Below, piece by piece: positions 1 through 9,700 of a stretch of 64,000 nucleotides of DNA. The stretch comes from Oscillospiraceae bacterium. GTDB lineage: Bacteria; Bacillota; Clostridia; Oscillospirales; Oscillospiraceae. Position 1 is the first letter of the stretch. Each line of letters begins with the position of its first letter. Where the stretch lies: the NCBI GenBank assembly GCA_902802045.1, contig CADCKQ010000002.1, positions 62,001 through 126,000 on the forward strand, given 5' to 3'. The notes beneath the pieces were generated by a model. It searched no databases, was not told the origin of the DNA, and saw only the letters and a program-made list of their open reading frames with translations. The position numbers were made by a program, and so were the translations under genes.

Positions 1-227
1 ATGGGCCTGATCTGGATGACGTTTTTTACGGGCTGCTTCTGTGCGCGGCGTATGGCGGAAGGAATACTAACGGGTACAATCCATTTGAAATGCTGATCGA
101 AGCTCCGATTTCGATCTTCAAAGACTATGACCGATACTGGTATGAGTATGAGGAGCACGAAAATCATTCCAGTACTATGTATGTTATTGAAAAGAAAACG
201 GGGAGAAGGGTAGCCGTGTATCACTGA
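1..227 (+). CDS. C-terminal fragment of an unknown protein (cut by window edge)
   Basis: Reading frame 3 is open from the left edge to a TGA at 225-227, giving about 74 residues that end in GRRVAVYH. The piece is acidic and aromatic (it contains KDYDRYWYEYEEHE) and has no motif I recognise. A strong terminator follows it directly, so this is the true 3' end of a gene or operon whose start lies outside the window. Function unknown. Confidence 0.6.
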   Translation, partial: GPDLDDVFYGLLLCAAYGGRNTNGYNPFEMLIEAPISIFKDYDRYWYEYEEHENHSSTMYVIEKKTGRRVAVYH

Positions 228-238
228 CGGGTGCCGTC

Positions 239-277
239 GAGAAAGATCCGCCGTTATACGGCGGGTCTTTCTCTTTT
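239..277 (+). terminator. Rho-independent terminator
   Basis: A 15-bp stem (239-253 with 259-273, one G-U wobble) encloses the loop ttata and is followed by TTTT. It closes the upstream partial gene and separates it from the HAD-led operon. Confidence 0.85.
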
Positions 278-344
278 CAAAACATCTTGCAGAAAAGGGG
301 CCCGTACATTAAAATATTCCCGAATAAGAATAACCGGAGAGACC

Positions 345-1028
345 ATGCCTTACAGAATACTTCTTTTCGATTGCGACAACACGATCCTCGACTTCAATAC
401 CGCCGAGCGAAACGCGATCGCCAGAACTTTCGCGGAGTTCGGGATCCCCTGCAGCGACGATATCCTCGAGGTCTACCACAGACACAACATAAAGCACTGG
501 GAGCTTCTCGAGAAAAAGATCGAGACCCGCAGAGAGTGTCTCGAGAACCGTTTCGCAGAGACCTTCCTCGAGATAGGAGCGAAGGGCGACCCGGTGAAGG
601 TCAACAAAAGCTATGAGATAAACCTCTCGCAGGGCCACTGGTTCATGCCCGGAGCTGAGGAGATGCTGGAGCGCGTCTCCAAGACGCACGATCTCTACCT
701 GATCTCCAACGGGAACCAGTTCGTACAGGAGGGGAGATTCAAAAGCTCCGGGATCACGAAATACTTCAAAGGCGTCTTCGTCTCGGAGGCCGTCGGAGCG
801 GACAAGCCGTCGAAGGAGTTCTTCGACGCCGTCATCTCCGCGATACCCGACTGGAACAGGGAGGAGGCCCTGGTCATCGGCGACAGCCTCACCTCGGACA
901 TAAAGGGCGGCAACAACATCGGAGCGGACACGCTCTGGTACAATCCGTTCGGCCATCCCCTGCGCGAGGGCTTCAAAGTCGATCACGAGATCTCTTCCTG
1001 GGACGGGCTCTGGGAGATACTCAAATGA
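345..1028 (+). CDS. HAD-superfamily phosphatase, YjjG/YfnB type
   Basis: This is a 227-aa haloacid dehalogenase-like hydrolase, probably a cytosolic nucleotidase or small-phosphate phosphatase of the YjjG/YfnB type. Motif I is FDCDNTILDF near the N terminus (nucleophile Asp), a SNG motif II lies mid-protein, and the GDSLTSDIKGG motif IV lies near the C terminus with WYNP after it, as in YjjG. The frame is open further upstream, but the ATG at 345 has GGAGA before it and starts the fold correctly, so I chose it. It is the first gene of a five-gene GC-rich operon; its last 4 bases overlap the next gene (ATGA). The substrate cannot be read from the sequence. Confidence 0.85.
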   Translation: MPYRILLFDCDNTILDFNTAERNAIARTFAEFGIPCSDDILEVYHRHNIKHWELLEKKIETRRECLENRFAETFLEIGAKGDPVKVNKSYEINLSQGHWFMPGAEEMLERVSKTHDLYLISNGNQFVQEGRFKSSGITKYFKGVFVSEAVGADKPSKEFFDAVISAIPDWNREEALVIGDSLTSDIKGGNNIGADTLWYNPFGHPLREGFKVDHEISSWDGLWEILK

Positions 1029-1507
1029 GCATTAAAGCCGCCGTTTTTTCGGATACCCACGGGAACACAGAATACGCGCTCGCGGCTGTGAGAGGCTATA
1101 AACCGGACCTGATCATCCACCTCGGGGACCACGCATGGGACGCGGACGACATGCATCTCGAGTTTCCGGACATCCCGATGTTCAGAGTGCGCGGAAACTG
1201 CGACTTCGCGACCTCGGCGGGAGACTTCGAAGTGGTGCCGCTCGGGCCGGTAAACGCCTTCATCACCCACGGGCACCTCTACAGCGTCCGCTACACGACG
1301 GACTCGCTGGTCTACGCCGCGCAGGAGCAGGGCTGCGCCATAGCCATGTACGGGCACACGCACATTCCGGACAACTCGGAGCTCGGCGGCGTAAAGATAC
1401 TCAACCCCGGCACCGCGGGCTGCGGCGCGTACCTTACCTGGGCCGCCGTCGAGGTAAACGATCTCGGGGGAATAATGACGGAGATAAGGGAGTTTAAACT
1501 TCATTGA
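1025..1507 (+). CDS. YfcE-family metallophosphoesterase
   Basis: A 160-aa calcineurin-like phosphoesterase of the YfcE/MJ0936 group, which hydrolyses phosphodiesters with two bound metals. All metal-site motifs are visible in order: SDTHGN at the N terminus, HLGD, RGNCD, THGH and GHTH, followed by LNPGTAG, the usual C-terminal family signature. Length is normal for the family. The start overlaps the stop of the HAD gene by 4 bases and the stop overlaps the next gene's TTG start, so the three genes are probably translationally coupled. The physiological substrate is unknown. Confidence 0.9.
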   Translation: MSIKAAVFSDTHGNTEYALAAVRGYKPDLIIHLGDHAWDADDMHLEFPDIPMFRVRGNCDFATSAGDFEVVPLGPVNAFITHGHLYSVRYTTDSLVYAAQEQGCAIAMYGHTHIPDNSELGGVKILNPGTAGCGAYLTWAAVEVNDLGGIMTEIREFKLH

Positions 1508-2715
1508 AAGCAGAGAGAGAATTTCCGAGATTTACGGTCTCGGCCAAGGGGACACGCTGGGTCGAAAGCGGGCACCCGTGGATCTATGATGCCGAGATAA
1601 CAGATGCCCCGGACTGCGAGAACGGGGCGCTTGTCGACGCCGTCAGCGAAAAGGGCAAATACCTGGGGACGGGCTTTCTGAGCCTAAGCAGCAAGATAAG
1701 GATACGCCTCGTCTCCCGCAACGCAAACGACAGCTTTAATGAGGACTTCTGGAGAAGGCGCGCGTCCTACGCCTGGGACTACCGGAAGACTGTCATGCCC
1801 GGGGACAGCTCCGCCTGCCGCTTCATCTTCGGGGAATCGGACGGCTTTCCCGGCCTCACTGTCGACAGGTTCAGTGACGTACTTGTCACGCAGACCCTCT
1901 CGGCCGGCATTGAGAAGAGAAAGGACACGATATTCCCGCTCCTCCTGGAGACCTTAAAAGAGGACGGGCAGGAGATAAGGGGCATATACGAGAGAAACGA
2001 CGTCGCGATCCGCGCCCTCGAGGGCCTTGAGGAGGGCAAGGGCTGGTTTTGCGGCGGAGGGGAGACGGTCACGGAGATCGAAGAGAACGGCATAAAATAC
2101 CTCGTCGACTTCGAAAACGGCCAGAAGACGGGCTTTTTCCTGGACCAGAAATACAACCGCCTCGCCGTCGCGAAGATAGCAAAGGGCAAGAAGGTCCTCG
2201 ACTGCTTCACGCACACCGGCTCCTTCGCTTTAAACGCCGCTCTCGGAGGAGCGCAGAGCGTTACGGCCGTGGATATCTCGCGAAGCGCGATCGGCATGGC
2301 AATAGCCAACGCGGAGCGAAACGGCCTTAAGGACAGGATGGATTTTCTTGCGGCCGACATTTTCGATCTTCTGCCCTCGCTGATACAAAAAGGCGGCAAG
2401 CCCTACGATCTGATCATCCTCGATCCGCCCGCCTTTACCAAGTCCCGCAAGACGGCGGACAGGGCCGAGAAGGGCTACAAGGAGATAAACCTCCGCGCCC
2501 TGCAGCTGCTCCCGAGAGGCGGATATCTGGCCACGGCCTCCTGCAGCCACTTCATGCCCTCGGAGCGCTTCGTAAGTATGCTCAGAAGCGCCGCCCGCGA
2601 CGCCGGGGTCGAGCTCAAACAGATCGAGGCGCGCCAGCAGGCCCCGGACCACCCGATACTCTGGAACGTCCCCGAGACGGATTATCTCAAATTCTACATA
2701 TTCCAGGCGGTCTGA
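1504..2715 (+). CDS. RlmI-like rRNA cytosine-C5 methyltransferase
   Basis: A 403-aa class I SAM-dependent methyltransferase with an N-terminal PUA domain (WVESGHPWIYDAEI near residue 20), a linker, and a Rossmann methyltransferase domain (VLDCFTHTGSFAL, then ILDPPAF and the Cys-containing ATASCSHFM). This architecture matches RlmI/YwbD, which methylate a cytosine in 23S rRNA. The start is a TTG at 1504 that overlaps the previous stop; an AAGGGAG lies about 11 bases upstream, and no ATG before the PUA domain fits. A TTG start with TTGA overlap suggests coupling to the phosphoesterase. The exact target base is inferred from the family. Confidence 0.88.
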   Translation: MKAEREFPRFTVSAKGTRWVESGHPWIYDAEITDAPDCENGALVDAVSEKGKYLGTGFLSLSSKIRIRLVSRNANDSFNEDFWRRRASYAWDYRKTVMPGDSSACRFIFGESDGFPGLTVDRFSDVLVTQTLSAGIEKRKDTIFPLLLETLKEDGQEIRGIYERNDVAIRALEGLEEGKGWFCGGGETVTEIEENGIKYLVDFENGQKTGFFLDQKYNRLAVAKIAKGKKVLDCFTHTGSFALNAALGGAQSVTAVDISRSAIGMAIANAERNGLKDRMDFLAADIFDLLPSLIQKGGKPYDLIILDPPAFTKSRKTADRAEKGYKEINLRALQLLPRGGYLATASCSHFMPSERFVSMLRSAARDAGVELKQIEARQQAPDHPILWNVPETDYLKFYIFQAV

Positions 2716-2737
2716 GACCGCGACTGAGGTGATGAAA

Positions 2738-3562
2738 ATGATAGACGGCAAAACGATAGTACTGACCGGCGCGAGCTCCGGCATAGGCCTGGAGGTCCTG
2801 AAGCTCCTCGCGAAGGGGAAAGGAAACAGGATCCTCGCCGTCGCGCGCCATGTGGACAATATCCGCGGCTTTGCGGACAACGTCACGGCCTTCTCCTGCG
2901 ACATAAGCACGAAAGAGGGTGTGGACAGAGTCTTCGAAAAAGCCGAAGAGCTCTTCGGAAAGATAGATCTCTTCTACGCCAACGCCGGCTTTCCCTATTA
3001 CGAGGAGTTCAATTACACCGACTGGGACAGGATCGACGCAATATTCCGCACGAACACGATCTCCCCGATCTACACCTACGCCAGGTACATAAAGCACCTT
3101 GACGGGCGGGAGGGGATCCTTGCCTACACGGTCAGCGCCATAGGCGAGATGGCGATGCCCGGCTACGCGCTGTACTCCTCCTCGAAGTTCGCCCTCAACG
3201 GCTTCCAGCAGGCGATCCGCCTCGAGAAGCCGGACAACCTGCAGATCACCTGCCTCTACCCGGTCGCGACCGATACCAATTTCTTCAGGGTGGCCAACCC
3301 GGTGGAGTTCGAAAAGCCCTTCCCGGTCCAGAAGCCCGCCCATGTGGCGAAGAAGATGGTCGAGGGAATAGAGTCCGGAAAGGCGATCGTGTCTCCCTGC
3401 GGGCTCTTCGGCTTCGCGAAGGTGCTGATGGGTGTGGTCCCTCCGGTGAGGACGGTGTACTGGAACATGGAGAAAGCCAAGCTCGAGCGCTTCAAGAAGA
3501 AGCTGGAGAAGATCGCGGAAGAGGTCCGCGATGAGATAAAGGAGCACGGCCTTGGGATATGA
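2738..3562 (+). CDS. Short-chain dehydrogenase/reductase
   Basis: A 274-aa NAD(P)-dependent SDR oxidoreductase. The cofactor-binding motif GASSGIG is at residues 11-17, the NAG motif follows (YANAG), and the catalytic Ser133/Tyr146/Lys150 set is seen in TVSAIGE and YSSSK. The frame also offers GTG 2729 and ATG 2732, but the GAGG at 2726-2729 sits properly only for ATG 2738, so I start there. The 3' end overlaps the next gene by 11 bases. It sits between an rRNA methyltransferase and a flavin reductase; the substrate is unknown. Confidence 0.87.
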   Translation: MIDGKTIVLTGASSGIGLEVLKLLAKGKGNRILAVARHVDNIRGFADNVTAFSCDISTKEGVDRVFEKAEELFGKIDLFYANAGFPYYEEFNYTDWDRIDAIFRTNTISPIYTYARYIKHLDGREGILAYTVSAIGEMAMPGYALYSSSKFALNGFQQAIRLEKPDNLQITCLYPVATDTNFFRVANPVEFEKPFPVQKPAHVAKKMVEGIESGKAIVSPCGLFGFAKVLMGVVPPVRTVYWNMEKAKLERFKKKLEKIAEEVRDEIKEHGLGI

Positions 3563-5630
3563 CATGCTTTTGAGCCCGATGAATATCGGGACAATGACGC
3601 TCAAAAACAGGACCGTGATGACCGCGGCGGAGATGAGCCTCGGCCGGACGGACGGCTGCCCCACGGAGAAGATGATCGCTTACTACGAGGAGCGCGCCAA
3701 GGGCGGGATCGCCTTGATAATCCCCGGTATCTGCCGTGTAAACGACATGGGCGCGGCCTCCACCTTCACCCAGCTCTCGATGAGCCATGACTACCACATA
3801 GAGCCGATGAGAGCCTTCGCACATCGCCTCCACAAACACGGGGCGAAGCTCTGCATCCAGCTCCACCACCCCGGCAGGCAGGGCTACGCGAGTTCGATAA
3901 ACACGCTTCCGGTCGTGATCCCCGTTGTCAAACGCTTCCCGAAAGTGCTCGACGCTCTCTTCAAATGCACGCCGCTGCTTCTGGGTCTGGAGGAAAAGGG
4001 CATCTGCATGTCCGTCCAGAGCCCCTCGGACTGCGAGCTCAGCGCCCACGGGGCGACCAGGATCCACGCGATGAGCACGCGCGAGATCAAAAGCCTCATC
4101 CGGGATTTCATCGACGCCGCGGAGCGCTGCAAGAAGGCGGGAGTCGACGCAGTGGAGCTGCACGGCGGCCACGGCTACCTGATCCAGCAGTTCCTCTCGC
4201 CGAATACGAACCTCCGTACGGACGAATACGGCGGCAGCTTCGAGAACAGGCTCCGCTTTTTAAGGGAGATCATCGAGGGAATTAGAGAGCGGTGCGGGCG
4301 GGACTACCCGCTGATAGTTCGCCTCACGGCCGACGAGATGTACGACAGGATCGGAAAGCCCGGCAAGGGCTACGGCCTGGAGGACGGTAAGCGGATCGCG
4401 AAGAGGCTCGAGGAGCTCGGCGTCGACGCGATAAACGTGACCTCCGCCTGCTACGACGTGTACAACCGCTGGCTGGAGCCCACATCCTACGAGCCGGGCT
4501 GGAGGGCCTATCTCGCGAAGGAGATAAAGAGCGTCGTCTCGATCCCGGTCATAGCCGCCAACTTCATGCGCTCGCCGGACCAGGCCGAGAGGCAGCTGGA
4601 GGAGGGATACCAGGACTTCATTGGCTCCGCCCGCTCCTTCATCTGCGAGCCGCACTGGATAAAGAAGATCGAGGAGGGGCGCCCGGAACAGATCAGGCGC
4701 TGTATAGGCTGCCTCCACTGCATAAGCTCCTTCATGACCAACGCCAAGATCGGAAAGAGCGGGGAGTGCGCGTTAAATCCCGGAGTCGGGCTCGAGCCGT
4801 ACTACGAGGAGCCGCCGAAAGACGGAGCCGGCAGAAGGATAGTGATCATCGGCGCGGGAATAGCGGGGCTCGCGGCCGCCGAGATCTTGCTCAAACGAGG
4901 CTTTGCCGTGACGGTGCTCGAGAAGGAAGAGATGCCCGGCGGGCAGATCAATACCGCCGCCGCCTGCAATCTCAAGGGCAAGCTCTCCTGGGCGATAGAG
5001 GACAGGCTCGCGGTGCTGGACGCCCTCGGAGCGGAGATCCGTTTCGGCGTCAAGGTGACTCCCGCGGAAGTTAAGGAACTTGATCCCTATGCCGTGATAG
5101 TCGCGACGGGCGCGGAGCCGATAAGGCCGGCTTCCATCCTCGGAAGCGGCCTGCCCCACGTCTTCACGCCGCCCGAGATAATACACAGGGAGACCGTACT
5201 GGAGAACAAAAAGGTGATCGTCGCCGGAAGCGGGATGACCGGCCTCGAGACTGCCGAGATCCTGAACGAAACAGGAAACGAGGTGACCGTCATCGAGATG
5301 GCCGATGAGATCGCCCCGGGGACCTGGTTCCAGCTTCTGGACGACGAACTCGAGCGCCTCGTGCCCGCGGGGACCGGCTTCCTTACCTCCTGCGAGCTGA
5401 TGAGGATAGAAAAGGACAGCGTAACGGTCCTCGACAGGAAAGAGGGGAAGGTCCGCGTAATACCGGCGGATGCCGTCGTCCTCTCGCTGGGAGTGCGCGG
5501 AGACAAAAAGCTCGCGACAGAGCTCTCCGGCGAGTTCGACCGGGTCTTCACGATCGGCGACGCCGTTTCCAGCGGCACCATAGCCGACGCCGTTAAAAGC
5601 GCCCGCGCCTGCTGCGAGGGGATAAGGTGA
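3552..5630 (+). CDS. Old-yellow-enzyme/FAD oxidoreductase (2-enoate/2,4-dienoyl-CoA reductase type)
   Basis: A 692-aa three-part flavoenzyme: an FMN-binding TIM barrel (residues about 1-370), a Cys cluster CIGCLHC with a fourth Cys about 16 residues later (residues ~384-406) for a [4Fe-4S] centre, and a C-terminal FAD/NAD(P)H domain with GAGIAGLAAAEIL and VAGSGMTGLETAEIL dinucleotide folds. The active-site HGGHGYLIQQFLSPNTN motif is intact. Such enzymes reduce C=C bonds of enoates, dienoyl-CoA or bile-acid intermediates with NAD(P)H. The start is TTG 3552, 7 bases after GGAG 3541-3544 and overlapping the SDR; ATG 3564 is an alternative but would remove the conserved YD. The CxxCxxC spacing is like trimethylamine dehydrogenase rather than FadH. 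Substrate unknown. Confidence 0.88.
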   Translation: MGYDMLLSPMNIGTMTLKNRTVMTAAEMSLGRTDGCPTEKMIAYYEERAKGGIALIIPGICRVNDMGAASTFTQLSMSHDYHIEPMRAFAHRLHKHGAKLCIQLHHPGRQGYASSINTLPVVIPVVKRFPKVLDALFKCTPLLLGLEEKGICMSVQSPSDCELSAHGATRIHAMSTREIKSLIRDFIDAAERCKKAGVDAVELHGGHGYLIQQFLSPNTNLRTDEYGGSFENRLRFLREIIEGIRERCGRDYPLIVRLTADEMYDRIGKPGKGYGLEDGKRIAKRLEELGVDAINVTSACYDVYNRWLEPTSYEPGWRAYLAKEIKSVVSIPVIAANFMRSPDQAERQLEEGYQDFIGSARSFICEPHWIKKIEEGRPEQIRRCIGCLHCISSFMTNAKIGKSGECALNPGVGLEPYYEEPPKDGAGRRIVIIGAGIAGLAAAEILLKRGFAVTVLEKEEMPGGQINTAAACNLKGKLSWAIEDRLAVLDALGAEIRFGVKVTPAEVKELDPYAVIVATGAEPIRPASILGSGLPHVFTPPEIIHRETVLENKKVIVAGSGMTGLETAEILNETGNEVTVIEMADEIAPGTWFQLLDDELERLVPAGTGFLTSCELMRIEKDSVTVLDRKEGKVRVIPADAVVLSLGVRGDKKLATELSGEFDRVFTIGDAVSSGTIADAVKSARACCEGIR

Positions 5631-5655
5631 AATCGTCTGTCTCACGGTTTTTTAC

Positions 5656-5983
5656 CCCTCTACTTCCTACTTGACATTCAGAGGCGGTTTGGTCGATACT
5701 TTTTTAGAAATTTTTCAGATAATTTTTACCCTCTACTTATAGCGTGAGGTTCGGAGGCGTTTTGGCCACTTTTTTGAAAATATTTTTTTAATTTTTTAAG
5801 CGCCGGGGGAGACAGCTTGGCGGCATGAAGAAGGGGGCCCGTTACGGCCCCTTCTTTATGTGTAAGCTGTCTGTTTTTCATCCCGAAATGCTTCAGGGAA
5901 AAGTGAAAGGAAAGAAATATATATAACCGCGTTCCGCTTCAATTTGAATTCGGGTATTTTCCTGATTTTTCCCTTTTTCACAG
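5656..5983 (+). repeat. Direct repeat A, copy 1 (structured extragenic element)
   Basis: About 328 bases that recur as copy 2 at 9765-10086 in the same orientation, with most positions identical by eye. The element has three parts: (i) two imperfect tandem units that each begin ccctctactt and continue to gaggcg-tttgg (from 5656 and about 5744); (ii) a nested hairpin (5810-5872) with a T-run; (iii) an AT-rich block (about 5899-5983) whose ends, gtgaaaggaaa and ttccctttttcac, are inverted relative to each other. No coding frame is shared between the copies. The two copies bracket the AT-rich NUDIX/helicase cassette. Confidence 0.85.
5810..5878 (+). terminator. Nested hairpin with T-run in repeat A copy 1
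   Basis: An outer stem (5810-5818 with 5864-5872, agacagctt/aagctgtct) encloses a strong inner stem (5828-5839 with 5846-5856, one bulged G, loop cgttac) and is followed by gttttt. It could terminate transcription from the upstream OYE operon or be the core of a structured RNA. The inner stem is identical in copy 2. Confidence 0.7.
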
Positions 5984-6032
5984 GGTATGGAATAATTCCG
6001 GAGGTAGAGGCAATCCGTCTCCCCGTCTCCTG

Positions 6033-6089
6033 CCTTCTCCCTTTCGACCGGGAGAAGGTGCCTTAATTTATTAAGGCGGATGAGGGCTC
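6033..6089. repeat. REP-like double palindrome
   Basis: Two adjacent perfect palindromes: a 9-bp stem cttctccc.../...gggagaagg (6033-6041 with 6050-6058) and GCCTTAAT-TT-ATTAAGGC (6060-6077), followed by ggatgaggg. This resembles short extragenic palindromes scattered in gut Clostridia genomes; only one copy is seen here. Apart from this and the promoter at 6190, I see nothing else recognisable in 5984-6299. Confidence 0.5.
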
Positions 6090-6189
6090 GACCACTGTCA
6101 TTGAAGCCTTTTGTTATAAAAAATAAAGAAAATACGGAAAAAACGGTCTCGAAATACATATATATGTACTTGAGGCTTTTACAGGTCGC

Positions 6190-6218
6190 TTTACAGAATA
6201 AACTTGAGGGGGTATAAT
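6190..6218 (+). promoter_or_regulatory. Promoter of the NUDIX-helicase cassette
   Basis: TTTACA (6190-6195), 17-base spacer, TATAAT (6213-6218). It lies about 80 bases upstream of the NUDIX start, in the non-repeated part of the gap, so the cassette carries its own promoter. Confidence 0.7.
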
Positions 6219-6299
6219 ATTATTTTAGATTTAATGCATTTAGAGAAGCTTTATTATTTCCAGCATTTTTTAAAGAACCGAAAAAACATGGGGTAACAA

Positions 6300-6716
6300 A
6301 TGAAACAACTTGTAGTAGTAGGCGGAATAATTGAATATAATGGCAAGATCCTTTGTATGCAGAGAAATAAAGGGAAGTACGACTATACTTCATATAAATA
6401 TGAGTTTCCCGGAGGAAAGTTAGAAGAAGGCGAGACATATCCTCAGGCTTTGATGCGTGAGCTCAGAGAAGAAATGGATATGAAGGTTTTCGTAGAAGAG
6501 AATGATTATATAGCAGAGGTCTTTCATGAATATCCAGATTTTTCAATACATATGAAGTGTTATATTTGTAAGCCAGAAACGGACAGGTTCATACGTAAAG
6601 AACATATAAATCATGTGTGGCTTAAGCCGGAAGAACTTGATTCTCTGGATTGGGCGGAAGCAGATAAACCTATAGTTAAAGCTGTAGAGGATTATTATAT
6701 AGGAAATAATGGCTGA
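6300..6716 (+). CDS. NUDIX (d)NTP pyrophosphohydrolase of the helicase cassette
   Basis: A 138-aa MutT/NudG-like NUDIX hydrolase expected to cleave (d)NTPs to NMP and pyrophosphate. The Nudix box runs from GGKLEEGE to REEMD at about residues 39-62; the last Gly of the consensus is Asp, as in several CTP/methyl-dCTP pyrophosphohydrolases. Base composition is AT-rich, unlike the GC-rich operon upstream. The last 8 bases overlap the helicase start, so the two proteins are made together. A NUDIX enzyme paired with a large helicase suggests a nucleotide-linked function such as defence or damage response, but this is inference. A second NUDIX gene of similar type lies at 10323. Confidence 0.87.
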   Translation: MKQLVVVGGIIEYNGKILCMQRNKGKYDYTSYKYEFPGGKLEEGETYPQALMRELREEMDMKVFVEENDYIAEVFHEYPDFSIHMKCYICKPETDRFIRKEHINHVWLKPEELDSLDWAEADKPIVKAVEDYYIGNNG

Positions 6717-9700
6717 TATTCTCACCGTAAAAGAAGAATTAAAAAAATCTCTTATTACCGGACATATAGATGATGAATATGTGTCCGTAGAAGACTATCG
6801 CCCGAAGCTGCTTACAAATGATTCAAAGAAGAACTCGAAAGTCTTAACTAGTATTCTACAGAATTTAGAGACCTGTGATGAGTTCTTCTTTTCCGTTGCT
6901 TTTATAACAACGAGTGGCGTTGCTGTTATTATCAATATGCTTAATGAGCATAAGCATAAGGGTGTAAAAGGGCATATTCTTACATCTCAGTATCAAAACT
7001 TTACAGAACCAAAAGCGCTTGAACGGCTTCTCCAGTTTGAGAACATAGATCTCCGTATTATGACGGAGAATAATTTCCATGCAAAAGGTTATCTCTTTAG
7101 AAAAGGTAATGAATACAATTTAATCATCGGAAGCAGTAATCTCACCCAGAATGCTCTCTGTGTAAACGGAGAGTGGAACTTAGAGATTTCAGCCTTGGCA
7201 GATGGAGAAATCGCTAAGAGGATAAGAGGCGAATTCGATAATCAATTTGGAATTGCAACGGTAGTAGACGAATACTGGGTTAAGGAATATAAAAAAATCT
7301 ATGATGAATCCAAACCAGTTAGGGTAATAACAAAAAATGGTACCGAAATAAATTATACAGGGCTGTTAGCAGTAAACAGGCCTTCTCCAAATACTATGCA
7401 GTTGCAGGCTCTAAATGCACTTGAAGCAATTAGAGCTGAGGGAAAGAAAAAGGCTCTTATAATATCTGCTACAGGCACAGGTAAAACATATCTATCAGCA
7501 TTTGATGTTAAAAAATTCAAACCGGGTAAATTCTTGTTTGTTATCCATAGGGAAAACGTAGCCAGAGCAGCGATGAAATCGTATAAAAGAATATTTGGTA
7601 ACGATGTTACTATGGGATTTTATACAGGTAATAAACAAGAGAAAGACGCTGACTTTTTATTCTCAACAATTCAGACAATCTCCAAACAAGAACATCTAAA
7701 TGAATTCAGACCGGACGAGTTTGATTATATTGTTATAGATGAAGCACACAGATCTGGAGCTGAATCATATCAGAGGCTTATTGATTTCTTTAAGCCAAAG
7801 TTCTTACTTGGAATGACGGCAACTCCGGAAAGAACTGACGGTTTCGATATTTTCAAAACTTTTGACTATAATATTGCCTACGAAATAAGACTTCATAGGG
7901 CACTTGAGGAAAAGATGCTTTCTCCATTCCACTACTATGGAGTCACAGATATTACAGTGGATGGAAGACCTCTGGAAGAGGAAGAAGATTTTAACGATCT
8001 GACAAGTGACGAGAGAGTAAAGCATATTATAGAATATGCCAATTTTTATGGATGTGACCGGGGAAGGGTAAAAGGGCTTATCTTCTGTAGCAGAATAGAT
8101 GAAGCCAAAGAACTCTCCATTAAAATGAATCGGAAAGGCTTTCGGACAGTTGCCCTTTCGGGAGATAGTTCAGAAGATGAGAGAGAGTCCGCAATTCGGC
8201 TTTTGGAATCAGATAACAGTAATGAATCTATTGATTATATTCTTACGAGAGATATTTTTAATGAGGGTGTAGATATTCCAAGCGTGAATCAGGTAATAAT
8301 GCTAAGGCCTACTCAATCGGCAATCATTTTCGTTCAACAGCTTGGCAGAGGCCTTCGTAAAATAGAGGGCAAGGAGTATCTGACTGTTATTGATTTTATA
8401 GGAAACTATAGCAATAACTATTTGGTTCCGATCGCTTTATATGGAGATAGAACATACAATAAGGATACGATAAGAAAACTTGTATCTACTGGAAGCTCAA
8501 TGATTCCGGGAGCTTCAACTGTGGATTTTGATTTTATTTCCAAAGAGCGGATTTATAAAGCAATAGACGATGCCAATGTTAACTCCATGAAGGATTTGAA
8601 ACAGGATTATAAACTCCTGAAATTCAAAATCGGGAAAATCCCGTCCATGATGGATTTTGTTAAGAGTGGAGACAGAGATCCTTATTCTTTTGTTATGAAT
8701 AAGAGTTGTGGATCTTATTATGGATTCCTTTGCAAAGTCGAAAGTGAAACATTATTACCACTTGCAAAGGACTATATGCAGCGTCTTAATTTCTTCTCTG
8801 TAGAAATCTGCAACGGGAAAAGATTAGCCGAGCTTGAAATCTTATATGCTCTTTTAACTGAACCGAGTGTTTTTGTTGAAGATATCATAGAGAAATTGAT
8901 TCCATATAACTCTTATTCAAAGAAAACACTTGAATCTGCAATTGCGGTTCTTAACGGAGAATTTAATTCGACTCAGGTGATGGCTAATTATTGTAAAGAG
9001 CCTGTCTGTTATGTCAAAGATGGGTTTATTGTCCCTTCTATAGAGTTCCAAAATAGAAAAGAAAACAGAATATTTATCGAACAGCTTGTTGATACTGTAA
9101 AATACGGGCTTTACAAATTCAAAAAAGCTTATAACGCTGAGAAGTTCCGTGATGGCTTTATGCTTGAGGAAAAATACTCGAGAAAAGATGTCTGTCGAAT
9201 ACTGAATTGGCCAAATGATGAAGCCTCAACCATGTACGGATACAGGATAAAGTATAATACGTGTCCTATTTTTGTAACTTATGAAAAGAGTGAAGATATA
9301 TCTAAAAGTACACTCTACGATGATTATATTTTCCCCAATAAAAGACAGTTTCACTGGATGACCAGAAACAGCGTAAAGCTGGATTCTTCGGAACCTTTGG
9401 CGATAAAAGCCTGGAGAGAAACAGGGCTAAGGATCTGCCTCTTCATCAAAAAATCGGATGGGGAATCGGATGATTTCTACTATATGAGTGATCTAACACC
9501 GTATGAATTTAATCCAATGACCATTCAGAATGATAAAGGCAAAGAACTGCCGATAGTCAATATCAATTATGATATGAAAGATCCGGTAAGCGATTCGTTA
9601 TATAATTATCTTGCCTCAGATACAAAAAAGTATAGCGATGAAAACAATATAATAGATTTTGAGAAAACTAAGAAAGAATATCCTAAGGCTTCACCCGAGG

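Noticed and set aside
5893..6159. Minus-strand ORF of 88 residues in the repeat region
   Set aside because: No ribosome site, low-complexity content and it lies across repeat A; the frame is not kept in copy 2.
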